From NCBI RefSeq assembly GCF_000767615.3, contig NZ_CP009553.3, forward strand, positions 186,001 through 250,000: a stretch of DNA of 64,000 nt, written 5' to 3'. The notes beneath the pieces were generated by a model. The model did not search any database, was not told the origin of the DNA, and saw only the letters and a list, made by a program, of their open reading frames with translations. Both the position numbers and the translations under genes were made by a program. This DNA comes from Pandoraea pnomenusa (GTDB taxonomy: Bacteria > Pseudomonadota > Gammaproteobacteria > Burkholderiales > Burkholderiaceae). Below, one piece after another: positions 8,508 through 17,962 of this stretch (position 1 is its first letter; every line of letters begins with the position of its first letter).

Positions 8508-9266
8508 TCAGCCGTGGGCTGCGCTGTCCTTGCCCGGGCCGGCTTCGGGCGACTCGGCATTGGCGGCCGCGGCCGTCGCCGCCTCGCCGGCCGAACCGAA
8601 TACCGGTGCGTCGGCGTTGGCGGTGAGTCCTGCGCCACGCCAGCCGGGCAGCTCGGTGAGCGTTTTTTGCTGCTCGCGCAGTTCGGCGAGCATGTTGCAG
8701 AACAGGGCGCCTTGTTCGAGCGCGTCGTCGAGTGCAACGTGTGTGTGCGGCAGCGGGTCGAGCCAGACCTGCGGCAGGCGCGGCTTGATGCACTTGCGAT
8801 ACGGCATGCCGGTCATGGCGAACGCGAGCGTCTTGATGTCGAGCGCGGACCACGAGAACGGGCAACGACCGACGAAGCGCATCATGTACCAGAACATGAA
8901 CGTGAAATCGAAACCTGCCGGGTACGCCACGAACACCGGTTTGCCCGGAAGCTTCTCGACCCACTTCACATAGGCCTTGAGGGCCCTGGCCGGGTCTTCC
9001 GGATCGACGCGGCAGGCGGCCCATGCGTCCGGCTCCGTTTTCCACCACTTCATCGTGAGCGGATGCCCCTTGGCGTCGGGCAGGCATTCCAGGTTGGCAC
9101 TGAACGTGCCGATGAGCTCCTTATCGGCCGTGTAGGCCGCAGAAGCGAAACTCAGCATCGAATGCGGACCCGGGATGGGGCCGTCAGCCTCGACGTCGGT
9201 GCTGACGAAAATCTCCTCGTCGACAGGAATGATGCGCGATGGCGTGCGGGAGACGGCCTGACTCAT
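8508..9266 (-). CDS. DnaQ-like 3'-5' exonuclease domain protein
   Basis: This 252-residue protein has an RNase H-like exonuclease fold. The first metal-binding motif is [19 protein letters not shown] near residue 22 (DxE), the second acidic site probably lies in [19 protein letters not shown], and [11 protein letters not shown] supplies the His-x4-Asp of a DEDDh nuclease. The C-terminal 40 residues are low-complexity Ala/Glu/Ser. It is smaller than Pol III epsilon and lacks its clamp motif, so a stand-alone exonuclease is likely. The target is unknown. The start codon overlaps the stop codon of the upstream MBL hydrolase gene (ATGA at 9263-9266), which implies translational coupling. Confidence 0.75.
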   Translation of the reverse strand: MSQAVSRTPSRIIPVDEEIFVSTDVEADGPIPGPHSMLSFASAAYTADKELIGTFSANLECLPDAKGHPLTMKWWKTEPDAWAACRVDPEDPARALKAYVKWVEKLPGKPVFVAYPAGFDFTFMFWYMMRFVGRCPFSWSALDIKTLAFAMTGMPYRKCIKPRLPQVWLDPLPHTHVALDDALEQGALFCNMLAELREQQKTLTELPGWRGAGLTANADAPVFGSAGEAATAAAANAESPEAGPGKDSAAHG

Positions 9267-9919
9267 ACGGCACTCCGTGCGAGCACCGAGTCGGCGACAT
9301 ACGGGTTGGTCTGGCGTTCCTGCCCGAACGTGGACACCGGACCGTGACCCGGGATGAACGTGACGTCGTCGCCGAGCGGCCAGAGCTTATTGCGAATCGA
9401 TGCGATCAGGTCCGCATGGTTGCCGCGGGGGAAGTCCGTGCGGCCGATGGAGCCCGCGAATAGCACGTCGCCCACGCTGGCCAGCCGCTCGTCCTTCGAG
9501 AAGAACACCACATGCCCGGGGGTATGGCCGGGGCAGTGGAACACCTCGAGCGTGACATTGCCGAAGCTCACGGTGTCGCCGTCGCCCAGCCAGCGGTCCG
9601 GCGAGAACGGTTCCGGCTCGGGGAAGCCGAAACGCGCGCTCTGCGCCTGGAGCTGGTCGATCCAGAAGGCGTCGTCCGGGTGCGGACCTTCGATCGGCAC
9701 GTGGTACTTTGCCGCCAGCGCTCCTGCGCCACCGCAGTGGTCCAGATGGCCGTGCGTGAGGAAGATCTTCTCAAGCGTGACTCCCTGACGTTCGATCTCG
9801 CCCGCAATCCGGTCGATGTCGCCGCCGGGGTCGACCACGGCGGCCCGTCGGGTCGCATCGCATACGAGCAAGGTGCAGTTTTGCTGGAAAGGCGTGACAG
9901 GAATCAGGGTGACGTTCAT
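9263..9919 (-). CDS. MBL-fold metallo-hydrolase (glyoxalase II-like, YcbL family)
   Basis: The protein has 218 residues from the ATG at 9919 ([21 protein letters not shown]). The zinc-binding motif [10 protein letters not shown] (HxHxDH) is near residue 58, followed by [28 protein letters not shown] with the bridging Asp, and the final ligand in FIPGHGP. This pattern fits YcbL-type single-domain glyoxalase II homologues, which hydrolyse thioesters such as S-lactoylglutathione. It lacks the C-terminal substrate domain of GloB. The start was chosen on family alignment, since the upstream frame to 10300 is not protein-like. It is coupled to the exonuclease gene by a 4-base overlap. Confidence 0.9.
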   Translation of the reverse strand: MNVTLIPVTPFQQNCTLLVCDATRRAAVVDPGGDIDRIAGEIERQGVTLEKIFLTHGHLDHCGGAGALAAKYHVPIEGPHPDDAFWIDQLQAQSARFGFPEPEPFSPDRWLGDGDTVSFGNVTLEVFHCPGHTPGHVVFFSKDERLASVGDVLFAGSIGRTDFPRGNHADLIASIRNKLWPLGDDVTFIPGHGPVSTFGQERQTNPYVADSVLARSAV

Positions 9920-10151
9920 GAGGTATCGGGGACGCGGTTTTTCACTATTGTAAATCGGGCCGGGCGGCGCCCGCCGGGGCGACGGCGCGGTGGGCCGGGT
10001 TGGCGCTTCGGTGAAATCGCCGGCTGTCTTCCATGCCGCGATCATTGGAGGCGGTCCCCCAAATCGCCGTAACGCTTTGTAACCAAGTATTTGCGCGTAA
10101 GTGAACGCTCGCTGATAGGTTGACGAGGGGGGCGTGTTAAACTCACGGGCT

Positions 10152-10772
10152 ATGCGAACACGCGACATGCTCACACGGTTCGCGGTCTGCTGCGCCCTCG
10201 CCCTGACGTTGACAGCCTGCACAACGCCGCTCGAACCCACCAGCCAGACGGCTGCCGCCACCTCGGCGACAGGCGCGCGCGCCCGTGCGCGCGAAGCCAA
10301 CGCACCGGTCGGCTCGAGCTTCGATCTCCATTGGCCCGGCCGGTCTTACCGCAACGAGGGGCTCACTCCAGGCGACCCCGACGCACCGGAACGCGACGGC
10401 GAAGCGCGCTTGCGCGCCGATGCCGGTACGTTCTTTCAGACCGGCATGGCTTCCTGGTATGGCAAGAAGTTTCACGGCAGGCGCACCGCCACCGGCGAAG
10501 CGTTCGATATGAACGACGCGACCGCAGCACACCCGACCCTGCCGCTCGGGAGTTTTGCGCTGGTGCGAAACACCGCCAACGACAAAACCGTGGTCGTGAA
10601 GATCAACGACCGTGGCCCTTATGCGCGCAATCGAATCATCGACCTCTCGTACGCCGCCGCCAAACAGCTCGGCTTCGTGCGTGCCGGCCACGCCAAGGTG
10701 GAGATTCGCCGCCTGTCACGCAGCGAAGTCGCCGCCCTCGGTCTCGACGACGCCAACAACGACGCTCGCTGA
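10152..10772 (+). CDS. rlpA: RlpA-family septal ring lytic transglycosylase lipoprotein
   Basis: This 206-residue lipoprotein has an N-terminal signal ending in a lipobox LTAC (Cys about 23), a variable linker, and a double-psi beta-barrel domain with GMASWYGKKFHGRRTATGE, HPTLPLGSFALVRN and NDRGPYARNRIIDLSYAAA. The Asp and His residues used for catalysis in RlpA (GEAFDMNDATAAHPTLP, NDRGPY) are present. RlpA cleaves denuded glycan strands at the division septum. No C-terminal SPOR domain is present, so septal targeting by that route is absent. An in-frame GTG at 10134 sits too close to a GAGGGG sequence, so I prefer the ATG at 10152. Confidence 0.85.
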   Translation: MRTRDMLTRFAVCCALALTLTACTTPLEPTSQTAAATSATGARARAREANAPVGSSFDLHWPGRSYRNEGLTPGDPDAPERDGEARLRADAGTFFQTGMASWYGKKFHGRRTATGEAFDMNDATAAHPTLPLGSFALVRNTANDKTVVVKINDRGPYARNRIIDLSYAAAKQLGFVRAGHAKVEIRRLSRSEVAALGLDDANNDAR

Positions 10773-11227
10773 GCTTCGGCGGGCGTCTCAGTGCCCCGAA
10801 CACGCGGGGCACGCCGGCATCCACCGGTTCTATTCCGAATTTCGTCTCGGACGACGCTCGAAAAGCGGGACGCTGATCGACCATTTGTTGTGCAAATCAA
10901 CGCAATCGCCGTCTATTCCTCCCGCATTATTTCGATTTTTACCGAATCTCATTGGCTGAACGCGTCGCACAAACGTGCGCGTGCGGAACAACTCGCGACC
11001 AAATGCGCTAATTTTTTTCCGATTGCGGCATCAATGTGCCGCGAATCCGGCGTGATTCGATGCGCCACGGGCCTTTCCGAAGGTTGCGTCGGCAACCGTT
11101 GTTCGCTTCGGGGGATGTGGGTAGACTGTGCCCCACGCGCAGGTGCACGCTTTGTGTGCATCCGGACGATGCCCGCCGAGACCCGGGCACGGCGCACCTA
11201 TCAAAAAGCATTCCTGGAGGAGTTTCA
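10773..11227. other. Leader/promoter region of the ABC importer operon
   Basis: This 455-base gap lies between rlpA and the ABC importer. It includes AT-rich stretches near 10880-10950 and a T tract near 11010. Small nested inverted repeats occur at 11078-11111 (CCGAAG with CTTCGG, and inside them GGTTGC with GCAACC). The last bases before the next gene are a strong Shine-Dalgarno, GGAGGAG. No protein-like frame was found. Confidence 0.4.
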
Positions 11228-12208
11228 ATGTCGACGATGGGCAAATTCGCCAAGCGCACCCTGTTGTGCACGGTGGCCGCAACGTTGTTGGGGGCGACGG
11301 GCGCGGCATTCGCGCAAACGAAGTCGGTGGCCGTGCTGGCCATCGTGGAGCACCCGGCGCTCGACGCCATTCGTGATGGCGCACGTGACGAACTCAAGGC
11401 AGAAGGTTATGAGGTCGGCAAGAACCTGAAGTGGGAATATCAAAGCGCACAGGGCAACGTCGGTACGGCCGCCCAGATCGCGCGCAAGTTCGTGGGCGAC
11501 AAGCCGGACGCGATCATCGGTATCGCCACGCCGACGGCACAGGCCGTGGCCGCCGCGACGAAGACGGTGCCGCTCGTCTACTCGGGCGTGACCGATCCTG
11601 TCGCCGCGCAACTGGTCAAGAGCTGGGAGCCGTCGGGCACCAACGTGACCGGTGTGTCGGACCGTTTGCCGCTCGACAAGCAGGTGGCCCTGATCCAGCG
11701 CGTCGTGCCGAACGCCAAGCGCGTGGGCATGGTGTACAACCCGGGTGAAGCCAACTCGGTGGTCGTCGTCAACGAGCTCAAGAAACTGCTGCCCGCCAAG
11801 GGCATGACGCTGGTCGAAGCGGCCGCGCCGCGTACGGTCGACATCAGCTCGGCGGCGAGCAGCCTGGCCGGCAAGGTCGACGTGATTTACACGAACACCG
11901 ACAACAATGTGGTGTCGGCGTACGAATCGCTGGTGAAGGTGGCCAATGACCGCAAGATCCCGCTGGTCGCGTCGGACACCGACAGCGTGAAGCGCGGCGC
12001 CATTGCAGCACTGGGCATCAACTACTACGATCTCGGCCGCCAGACGGGCAAGGTCGTCGTTCGTATCCTGAAGGGCGAGAAGCCGGGCGCGATCGCCTCG
12101 CAAACGAGCTCGAATCTGGAACTGTTCGTGAATCCGGGCGCTGCCGAGAAGCAGGGTGTGAAGCTCTCGGCCGACCTGGTGAAGGAAGCGAAGGAAGTCA
12201 TCAAATAA
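11228..12208 (+). CDS. ABC transporter substrate-binding protein (ABC_sub_bind, TrpX-like)
   Basis: The protein has 326 residues from the ATG at 11228, chosen for the GGAGGAG six bases upstream and the signal peptide that follows (cleavage after AAFA). The mature protein is a periplasmic-binding-protein fold of the ABC_sub_bind (PF04392) type: VAVLAIVEHPALDAIRDG, IGIATPTAQAVAAATK, VYSGVTDPVAAQLV, IYTNTDNNVVSAYESL and NYYDLGRQTGKVVVRIL. Family members bind hydrophobic or aromatic amino acids; the tryptophan-linked TrpXYZ systems share this three-gene order. Permease and ATPase genes follow on the same strand. The ligand is not visible in the sequence. Confidence 0.9.
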   Translation: MSTMGKFAKRTLLCTVAATLLGATGAAFAQTKSVAVLAIVEHPALDAIRDGARDELKAEGYEVGKNLKWEYQSAQGNVGTAAQIARKFVGDKPDAIIGIATPTAQAVAAATKTVPLVYSGVTDPVAAQLVKSWEPSGTNVTGVSDRLPLDKQVALIQRVVPNAKRVGMVYNPGEANSVVVVNELKKLLPAKGMTLVEAAAPRTVDISSAASSLAGKVDVIYTNTDNNVVSAYESLVKVANDRKIPLVASDTDSVKRGAIAALGINYYDLGRQTGKVVVRILKGEKPGAIASQTSSNLELFVNPGAAEKQGVKLSADLVKEAKEVIK

Positions 12209-12414
12209 GCAAGCGCGCGTAACACCGGCGACGCGGGCGATGCCCGTGGCGCCGGGATGCGACAGGGCGGCGCCAGGACACGATCTGTCCCCGCCGCTCT
12301 TTTCCTATCGAATGGGCGAGACGGCTTCCCCCGAAACGCGGTCGCACAACGACCGGCTTTGACCTGAACTGCCGAGACCCGGCATGGACCGTCTTGCGCA
12401 GTGGAATTACGAAC

Positions 12415-13323
12415 ATGTCCCTTTTTTCTATGATGGGCGCACTGGAGATCGGCCTGATCTTCAGCCTGGTGGCGCTCGGGGTGCTGATTTCCTTTCGCAT
12501 CCTCAATTTCCCCGATCTGACGGTTGACGGCAGCTTCGCGCTTGGCGGCGCGGCGGCGGCGACGCTCATCGCCGGTGGCATGAACCCGTTTGCGGCCACC
12601 CTGGCGGCCATGGCGGCGGGCGCGGTGGCCGGCTTCATTACCGGGTGGTTGAACGTGCGCCTGAAGATCATGGATCTGCTCGCCAGTATCCTGATGATGA
12701 TCGCGCTGTACTCCATCAATCTGCGGGTGATGGGCGCGCCGAACGTGCCGCTGATCACGTCGCCGACGGTCTTCACGCTGCTGTTGCCCGACAGTGTGAC
12801 GAGTTGGCTGCCCGACTACGTAGGCCGTCCGCTGCTGCTGTTCGTCGTGGTGGCCGTGGTGAAGTTCGGTCTCGACTACTTCTTTTCGTCGCAGCAGGGC
12901 CTCGCCATGCGCTCCACCGGTGCCAATCCGCGCATGGCGCGGGCTCAGGGCGTGAACACCGGGCATGAGATTCTGGCCGGCATGGCGCTCTCGAACGCGC
13001 TGGTGGCGCTCGCCGGCGCGCTGTTTGCGCAGTCGCAGGGCGGCGCGGACATCTCGATGGGCATCGGTACCATCGTGATCGGTCTGGCGGCGGTGATCAT
13101 CGGCGAGACGATCCTGCCGGCGCGCCGGCTCATTCTCACGACGCTTGCCGTGGTGGTGGGTGCGGTGCTGTACCGCTTCTTCATCGCACTGGCATTGAAC
13201 AGCGATTTCATCGGTCTGAAGGCGCAGGACCTGAACTTGGTGACGGCATTGCTCGTTGCGGTGGCGCTGGTGCTGCCGGCAACGCGTCGCAAGCTGTTCG
13301 CGCGCAAGAACGGAGGTGCCTGA
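12415..13323 (+). CDS. ABC transporter permease (TrpY-like)
   Basis: This 302-residue inner-membrane protein is of the branched-chain-type permease family (BPD_transp_2), with eight or so hydrophobic segments. Recognisable parts are EIGLIFSLVALGVLISFRIL near the N-terminus, DLTVDGSFALGGAAAA, the cytoplasmic coupling loop GLAMRSTGANPRMARAQGVN, and ISMGIGTIVIGLAAVIIGE. It pairs with the binding protein upstream and the ATPase two bases downstream. An in-frame TTG at 12394 exists, but the ATG at 12415 gives the expected N-terminus. Confidence 0.92.
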   Translation: MSLFSMMGALEIGLIFSLVALGVLISFRILNFPDLTVDGSFALGGAAAATLIAGGMNPFAATLAAMAAGAVAGFITGWLNVRLKIMDLLASILMMIALYSINLRVMGAPNVPLITSPTVFTLLLPDSVTSWLPDYVGRPLLLFVVVAVVKFGLDYFFSSQQGLAMRSTGANPRMARAQGVNTGHEILAGMALSNALVALAGALFAQSQGGADISMGIGTIVIGLAAVIIGETILPARRLILTTLAVVVGAVLYRFFIALALNSDFIGLKAQDLNLVTALLVAVALVLPATRRKLFARKNGGA

Positions 13324-13325
13324 CA

Positions 13326-14120
13326 ATGTTGAGCGCAAAAGACCTCAAGATCACTTTCAATCCGGGCACGCCGATCGAGAATCGCGCGCTGCGCGGCATG
13401 TCGCTGGAGATCCCGACGGGGCAGTTCGTGACCGTCATCGGCTCCAATGGTGCGGGCAAGTCGACGTTTCTGAACGCGATCAGCGGCGATCTCTCGGTGG
13501 ATTCGGGCACGATCTCGATCGATGGCAACGACGTCACCCGAAAGACGGCATGGCAACGTGCGAGCCAGGTGGCGCGTGTATTCCAGGACCCGATGGCCGG
13601 CACTTGCGAGGCGCTGACCATCGAGGAAAACATGGCGTTGGCGGTCAAGCGCGGCGAGCGTCGGGGTTTCGGCTTTGCGCTGAACCGCGATCTGCGCGAA
13701 CGCTTCCGGGAAAAACTGAGCCTGCTGAACCTCGGGCTGGAGAACCGGCTCTCGGACCGCATCGGCCTGCTCTCCGGCGGACAGCGCCAGGCGGTCAGTT
13801 TGCTGATGGCGTCGTTGCAGCCGTCGCGCATTCTACTGCTCGACGAGCATACGGCGGCCCTCGACCCGAAAACGGCGTCATTCGTGCTGGAGCTCACGGC
13901 GCGCATCGTGCAGGAGAGCAAGCTGACCGCCATGATGGTCACGCACAGCATGCGCCAGGCGCTCGATTACGGCGAGCGCACGGTGATGCTGCACCAGGGC
14001 AAGGTCGTCCTCGATGTCTCCGGGGACGAACGCAAGGGGCTGGATGTGCCTGACCTGCTGCAGATGTTCGAGCGCACGCGCGGTGAGCAACTCGATGACG
14101 ACGCATTGCTTTTGAGCTGA
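13326..14120 (+). CDS. ABC transporter ATP-binding protein (TrpZ-like)
   Basis: This 264-residue nucleotide-binding subunit has Walker A GSNGAGKST (near residue 38), a Q loop near VARVFQDPMAGT, the signature LSGGQRQAVSLLMA, Walker B ILLLDEHTAALD and the H-loop His in MMVTHSM. It energises uptake through the preceding permease. Its start lies two bases after the permease stop, so the two are surely co-translated. The insertion RGERRGFGFALNRDLRERFREKL between the Q loop and signature is usual for this subfamily. A bidirectional terminator follows. Confidence 0.94.
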   Translation: MLSAKDLKITFNPGTPIENRALRGMSLEIPTGQFVTVIGSNGAGKSTFLNAISGDLSVDSGTISIDGNDVTRKTAWQRASQVARVFQDPMAGTCEALTIEENMALAVKRGERRGFGFALNRDLRERFREKLSLLNLGLENRLSDRIGLLSGGQRQAVSLLMASLQPSRILLLDEHTAALDPKTASFVLELTARIVQESKLTAMMVTHSMRQALDYGERTVMLHQGKVVLDVSGDERKGLDVPDLLQMFERTRGEQLDDDALLLS

Positions 14121-14136
14121 TCGCTCGAATGCCCAT

Positions 14137-14164
14137 GAAAAAGCCCGCTTCGGCGGGCTTTTTC
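14137..14164 (+). terminator. Bidirectional intrinsic terminator
   Basis: GAAAAAGCCCGC (14137-14148) and GCGGGCTTTTTC (14153-14164) form a perfect 12-bp stem with a TTCG tetraloop. The T tract on one strand and A tract on the other serve both the ABC operon and the convergent rsmI gene. Confidence 0.9.
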
Positions 14165-14287
14165 TTGCGTCGATGCACGGGAAAACCACGCCGTGGGCAT
14201 CGGACACTTCCGATTTTCGAACGCCGCGGCGTTTCCTCTCGGTACCGTGCAACGCCCGCGGCACGTGGCTGCATGCCGCGCGCGGCG

Positions 14288-15172
14288 TCAGTCGTGCTTC
14301 AGCGCGAGGGCGCGTTCGTAGAGGGCGTTCTTCGGCGCGCCGGTGATCGCCGCGGCAAGTCTGGCGGCGCTCTTCGTCGGCAGCTCGGCAACGAGCAGGG
14401 CGAGCACACGTTCGGCTTCAGCGTCCACGCCGTCGCCGCCCGCGCTTGCGGCCGCGCCCGATACCGCGAGTACGAACTCGCCACGCTGACGGTTCGCGTC
14501 GGCCTTCAGCCACGCCACGCCGTCCGCCAGTGCGCACTCGTGAATGTCTTCGAAGCGCTTGGTGAGCTCGCGGCCGATCAGCAGGCGACGCTCGCCCGGC
14601 AGTCCGTCCGCCAACGCGGCGACCGTCTCCACGATGCGATGTGGCGCTTCGTAGAACACATGGGCCGAAGTCGAGCCCGCGAGCGCCGAGATGGCCTGCG
14701 CGCGCTGCTGTGCCTTTGACGGCAGAAAGCCCACGAACGTGAATGTATCGACCCACGCGCCCGCGGCCGAGAGCAGCGTGATGACCGCGCTCGCGCCCGG
14801 CACCGGCACCACACCCAGACCCGCCGCCCGCACCGCATCGACCAGTCGCGCGCCCGGATCGGAGACGCCGGGCGTGCCGGCATCGGAGATGTAGGCAATG
14901 CGCTCGCCTTCGCGCAAGCGCGCCACCAGACGCGTCGCCGCTTCGTTCTCGTTGTGCTGATGGGCCGCAATCAACGGCTTGTCGATGCCGTAACGCTGGA
15001 GCAACTGCGCGCTGTTGCGCGTATCTTCGCAGGCAATGGCATCGACCATGCCGAGGATGTGAAGCGCGCGCACGGTGATGTCGGCCAGGTTGCCCAGCGG
15101 CGTGGCCACCACGTACAGCGTGCCTGTCGGGTAATGCTGGCCTTCGGCCAGCGCCATCAGGCGTTCATCCAT
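14288..15172 (-). CDS. rsmI: 16S rRNA 2'-O-methyltransferase RsmI
   Basis: The protein has 294 residues from the ATG at 15172. RsmI methylates the 2'-OH of C1402 in 16S rRNA using SAM. It shows the tetrapyrrole-methylase-like fold: GTLYVVATPLGNLADITVRAL, CEDTRNSAQLLQRYGI, HNENEAATRLV, ISDAGTPGVSDPGARLV, VPVPGASAVITLLSAAG and the FEAPHR-like FYEAPHRIVETV. The open frame extends 44 codons further upstream without family match. It diverges from yraN; in E. coli the same neighbours (rsmI, yraN, diaA, dolP) are grouped together, though there lpoA lies between rsmI and yraN and is missing here. Confidence 0.95.
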   Translation of the reverse strand: MDERLMALAEGQHYPTGTLYVVATPLGNLADITVRALHILGMVDAIACEDTRNSAQLLQRYGIDKPLIAAHQHNENEAATRLVARLREGERIAYISDAGTPGVSDPGARLVDAVRAAGLGVVPVPGASAVITLLSAAGAWVDTFTFVGFLPSKAQQRAQAISALAGSTSAHVFYEAPHRIVETVAALADGLPGERRLLIGRELTKRFEDIHECALADGVAWLKADANRQRGEFVLAVSGAAASAGGDGVDAEAERVLALLVAELPTKSAARLAAAITGAPKNALYERALALKHD

Positions 15173-15264
15173 GGCATTGATCTCCGGTCGGCGGCGTAGT
15201 CGAGCGGCGCGCGCGGGCTCGGGGGAGACCGGCGCGGCCGGTAACGGTAAACATCGGAACAACC

Positions 15265-16352
<1,088 letters not shown>

Positions 16353-16470
16353 ACCTATTGTCGCCACGAGGCGTCAAGATCATGACGGGCACCGGGTCGC
16401 GGGGGCGGGCGGTGCCGGCTGGGCGCGGCGGGGGCCGCCCCGTTCGACCATCCAACAAGGAGAATGCCCG

Positions 16471-17238
16471 ATGAGTTTCCAACGCGCGGTCAAGCCGCTT
16501 GCCGCGGCAGCGTTGATTGCCGCAACCCTGGCCGGTTGTGCCCCCATCATTCTCGGCGGTGCGGCCACTGGCGCCCTCGTGGCGACCGACCGTCGTTCGG
16601 TCGGGGCGCAGACCGAGGACCGGGAAATCCAGGTCAAGTCCGAAGCCAATATCGCCAACAACCTGCCCGATGCCGCGCATGTGAACGTGACGGTGTTCAA
16701 CCGCCGTGTGCTCCTGACCGGCGAAGTGCCGAACGACGCCAGCAAGCAGCGCGCCGTCGAGATCGTCAAGCAGATCAGCAACGTGCGCGGCATTGTCGAC
16801 GAACTCGCCCTCGGACCGGCCAGCTCGTTCGGTTCGCGCTCGAATGACGCGTGGATCACCAGCAAGGTCAAGGCCAACCTGATCAACACGAAGGAAATCT
16901 CCGCCAACGTGTTCAAGGTGGTCACCGAGCGCGGCGACGTCTACCTCATGGGCCTGGTGTCCGAAGAGGAGGGCCGCATCGCCGCGAACGTGGCCAGCCG
17001 TATCGATGGCGTGCAGAAGGTCGTCAAGCTGTATGAGTACGTGAAACCGGAAGAAGCGCAGCGTCTGTCGACCGAGGCCGAGAAGAACCCGGCACCGGTG
17101 CAGGAGGGGGACGCGGGCGCCACGGTGACCACCACGCCCATCGGCAACGATACGGTGACGGCCAAACCCCTGTCCTCGCCGGCGCCGATCAGCGACGCGC
17201 CGGTCAAGCCCGGGCCGTCGAACAAGACCGGCAACTGA
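16471..17238 (+). CDS. dolP: BON-domain outer-membrane lipoprotein, DolP (YraP) homologue
   Basis: This 255-residue lipoprotein has lipobox TLAGC (Cys about 23) and APIILGGAATGALVATDRRSVGAQTEDREI immediately after it, as in DolP. Two BON domains follow: residues about 50-120 (NVTVFNRRVLLTGEVPND) and 125-200 (ITSKVKANLINTKEIS, KVVTERGDVYLMGLVSEEE). DolP supports outer-membrane integrity at the division site and BAM function. A Pro/Thr/Ala-rich C-terminal tail of about 50 residues is longer than in E. coli. It is downstream of diaA as in E. coli, and a hairpin at 17261-17286 follows. Confidence 0.9.
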   Translation: MSFQRAVKPLAAAALIAATLAGCAPIILGGAATGALVATDRRSVGAQTEDREIQVKSEANIANNLPDAAHVNVTVFNRRVLLTGEVPNDASKQRAVEIVKQISNVRGIVDELALGPASSFGSRSNDAWITSKVKANLINTKEISANVFKVVTERGDVYLMGLVSEEEGRIAANVASRIDGVQKVVKLYEYVKPEEAQRLSTEAEKNPAPVQEGDAGATVTTTPIGNDTVTAKPLSSPAPISDAPVKPGPSNKTGN

Positions 17239-17260
17239 CGCACGCGGATCCGGAACGCTG

Positions 17261-17286
17261 GCGAGTCGCAACGCATCGCGACTCGC
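17261..17286 (+). terminator. Hairpin after dolP
   Basis: GCGAGTCGC (17261-17269) and GCGACTCGC (17278-17286) form a perfect 9-bp stem with an eight-base loop. The T tract after it is weak (CGCTTTC), so termination efficiency is uncertain. Confidence 0.5.
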
Positions 17287-17406
17287 CGCTTTCAGTCATC
17301 GACTTCGGACCGAACGCTTCAGATCGCCTTCAGCCGCATTCAAGCGCTCTCAACCGGTTCCCGCGGGCCCCACCCAACCCAACCCCAACCGTTTCGGACG
17401 ACACGC

Positions 17407-17955
17407 GTGCCCACACCCGCCGCTTACCGTCGCGTCGGTTCCACCGATGCCGAATCGCCCCACCGCCATCGTTCCCGCGATCCGCGCACGGCGCGTATGA
17501 TCGCGGCGGCGCTCGTCCTGGGGGCTGCCTTAGGGACTGCCTTAGGGGGCACGGCCAAGCTCGCGCACGGCGCACCGACAGCCGGGGTACGCGCGGCGTC
17601 GCCCGTGTATGTGGCGCCGGAAGCGGCAACGTCGGCCGCCGATCGGCCGGACTGGCAGGCGCGCGATTGGGCGATGGCGTGCATGAGTTGTCATAACGCG
17701 TCGGCCCCGATCAGCGCGGGCAAGAGAGTGCTTCCCGCACTGGAAGGCCGGCCGGCGGCCGAGCTCATGGCCACCTTGCAAGCCATGCGCGACGCCCGGC
17801 GCGGCGCCACGCTGATGCCGCAGCTCCTCAAGGGCTACCGCGACGACGAGTTGCAGCGCATCGCCGCTTACTTCGCCGCCCAGCCCGCGCCGTCCGCCGC
17901 CGACAAATCGTCGGCGAAAGCGTCCCCGGCAAACCCCGCACGTACCGTGCGATAG
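17407..17955 (+). CDS. fccA: Cytochrome c subunit of flavocytochrome c sulfide dehydrogenase (FccA-like)
   Basis: This small c-type cytochrome has one heme-binding site CMSCH (near residue 95) and a distal Met probably in GATLMPQLLKGY. The profile (ALEGRPAAELMATLQAMRDARRGATLMPQLLKGYRDDELQRIAAYFA) is that of the cytochrome subunit paired with FCSD flavoproteins. It accepts electrons from sulfide via the flavin subunit encoded 7 bases downstream. The start is uncertain: GTG 17407 gives a basic N-region, while the ATG at 17497 (MIAAALVLGAAL) would give a shorter leader. Either way a Sec signal is present and the protein is periplasmic. Confidence 0.82.
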   Translation: MPTPAAYRRVGSTDAESPHRHRSRDPRTARMIAAALVLGAALGTALGGTAKLAHGAPTAGVRAASPVYVAPEAATSAADRPDWQARDWAMACMSCHNASAPISAGKRVLPALEGRPAAELMATLQAMRDARRGATLMPQLLKGYRDDELQRIAAYFAAQPAPSAADKSSAKASPANPARTVR

Positions 17956-17962
17956 GTCAGAC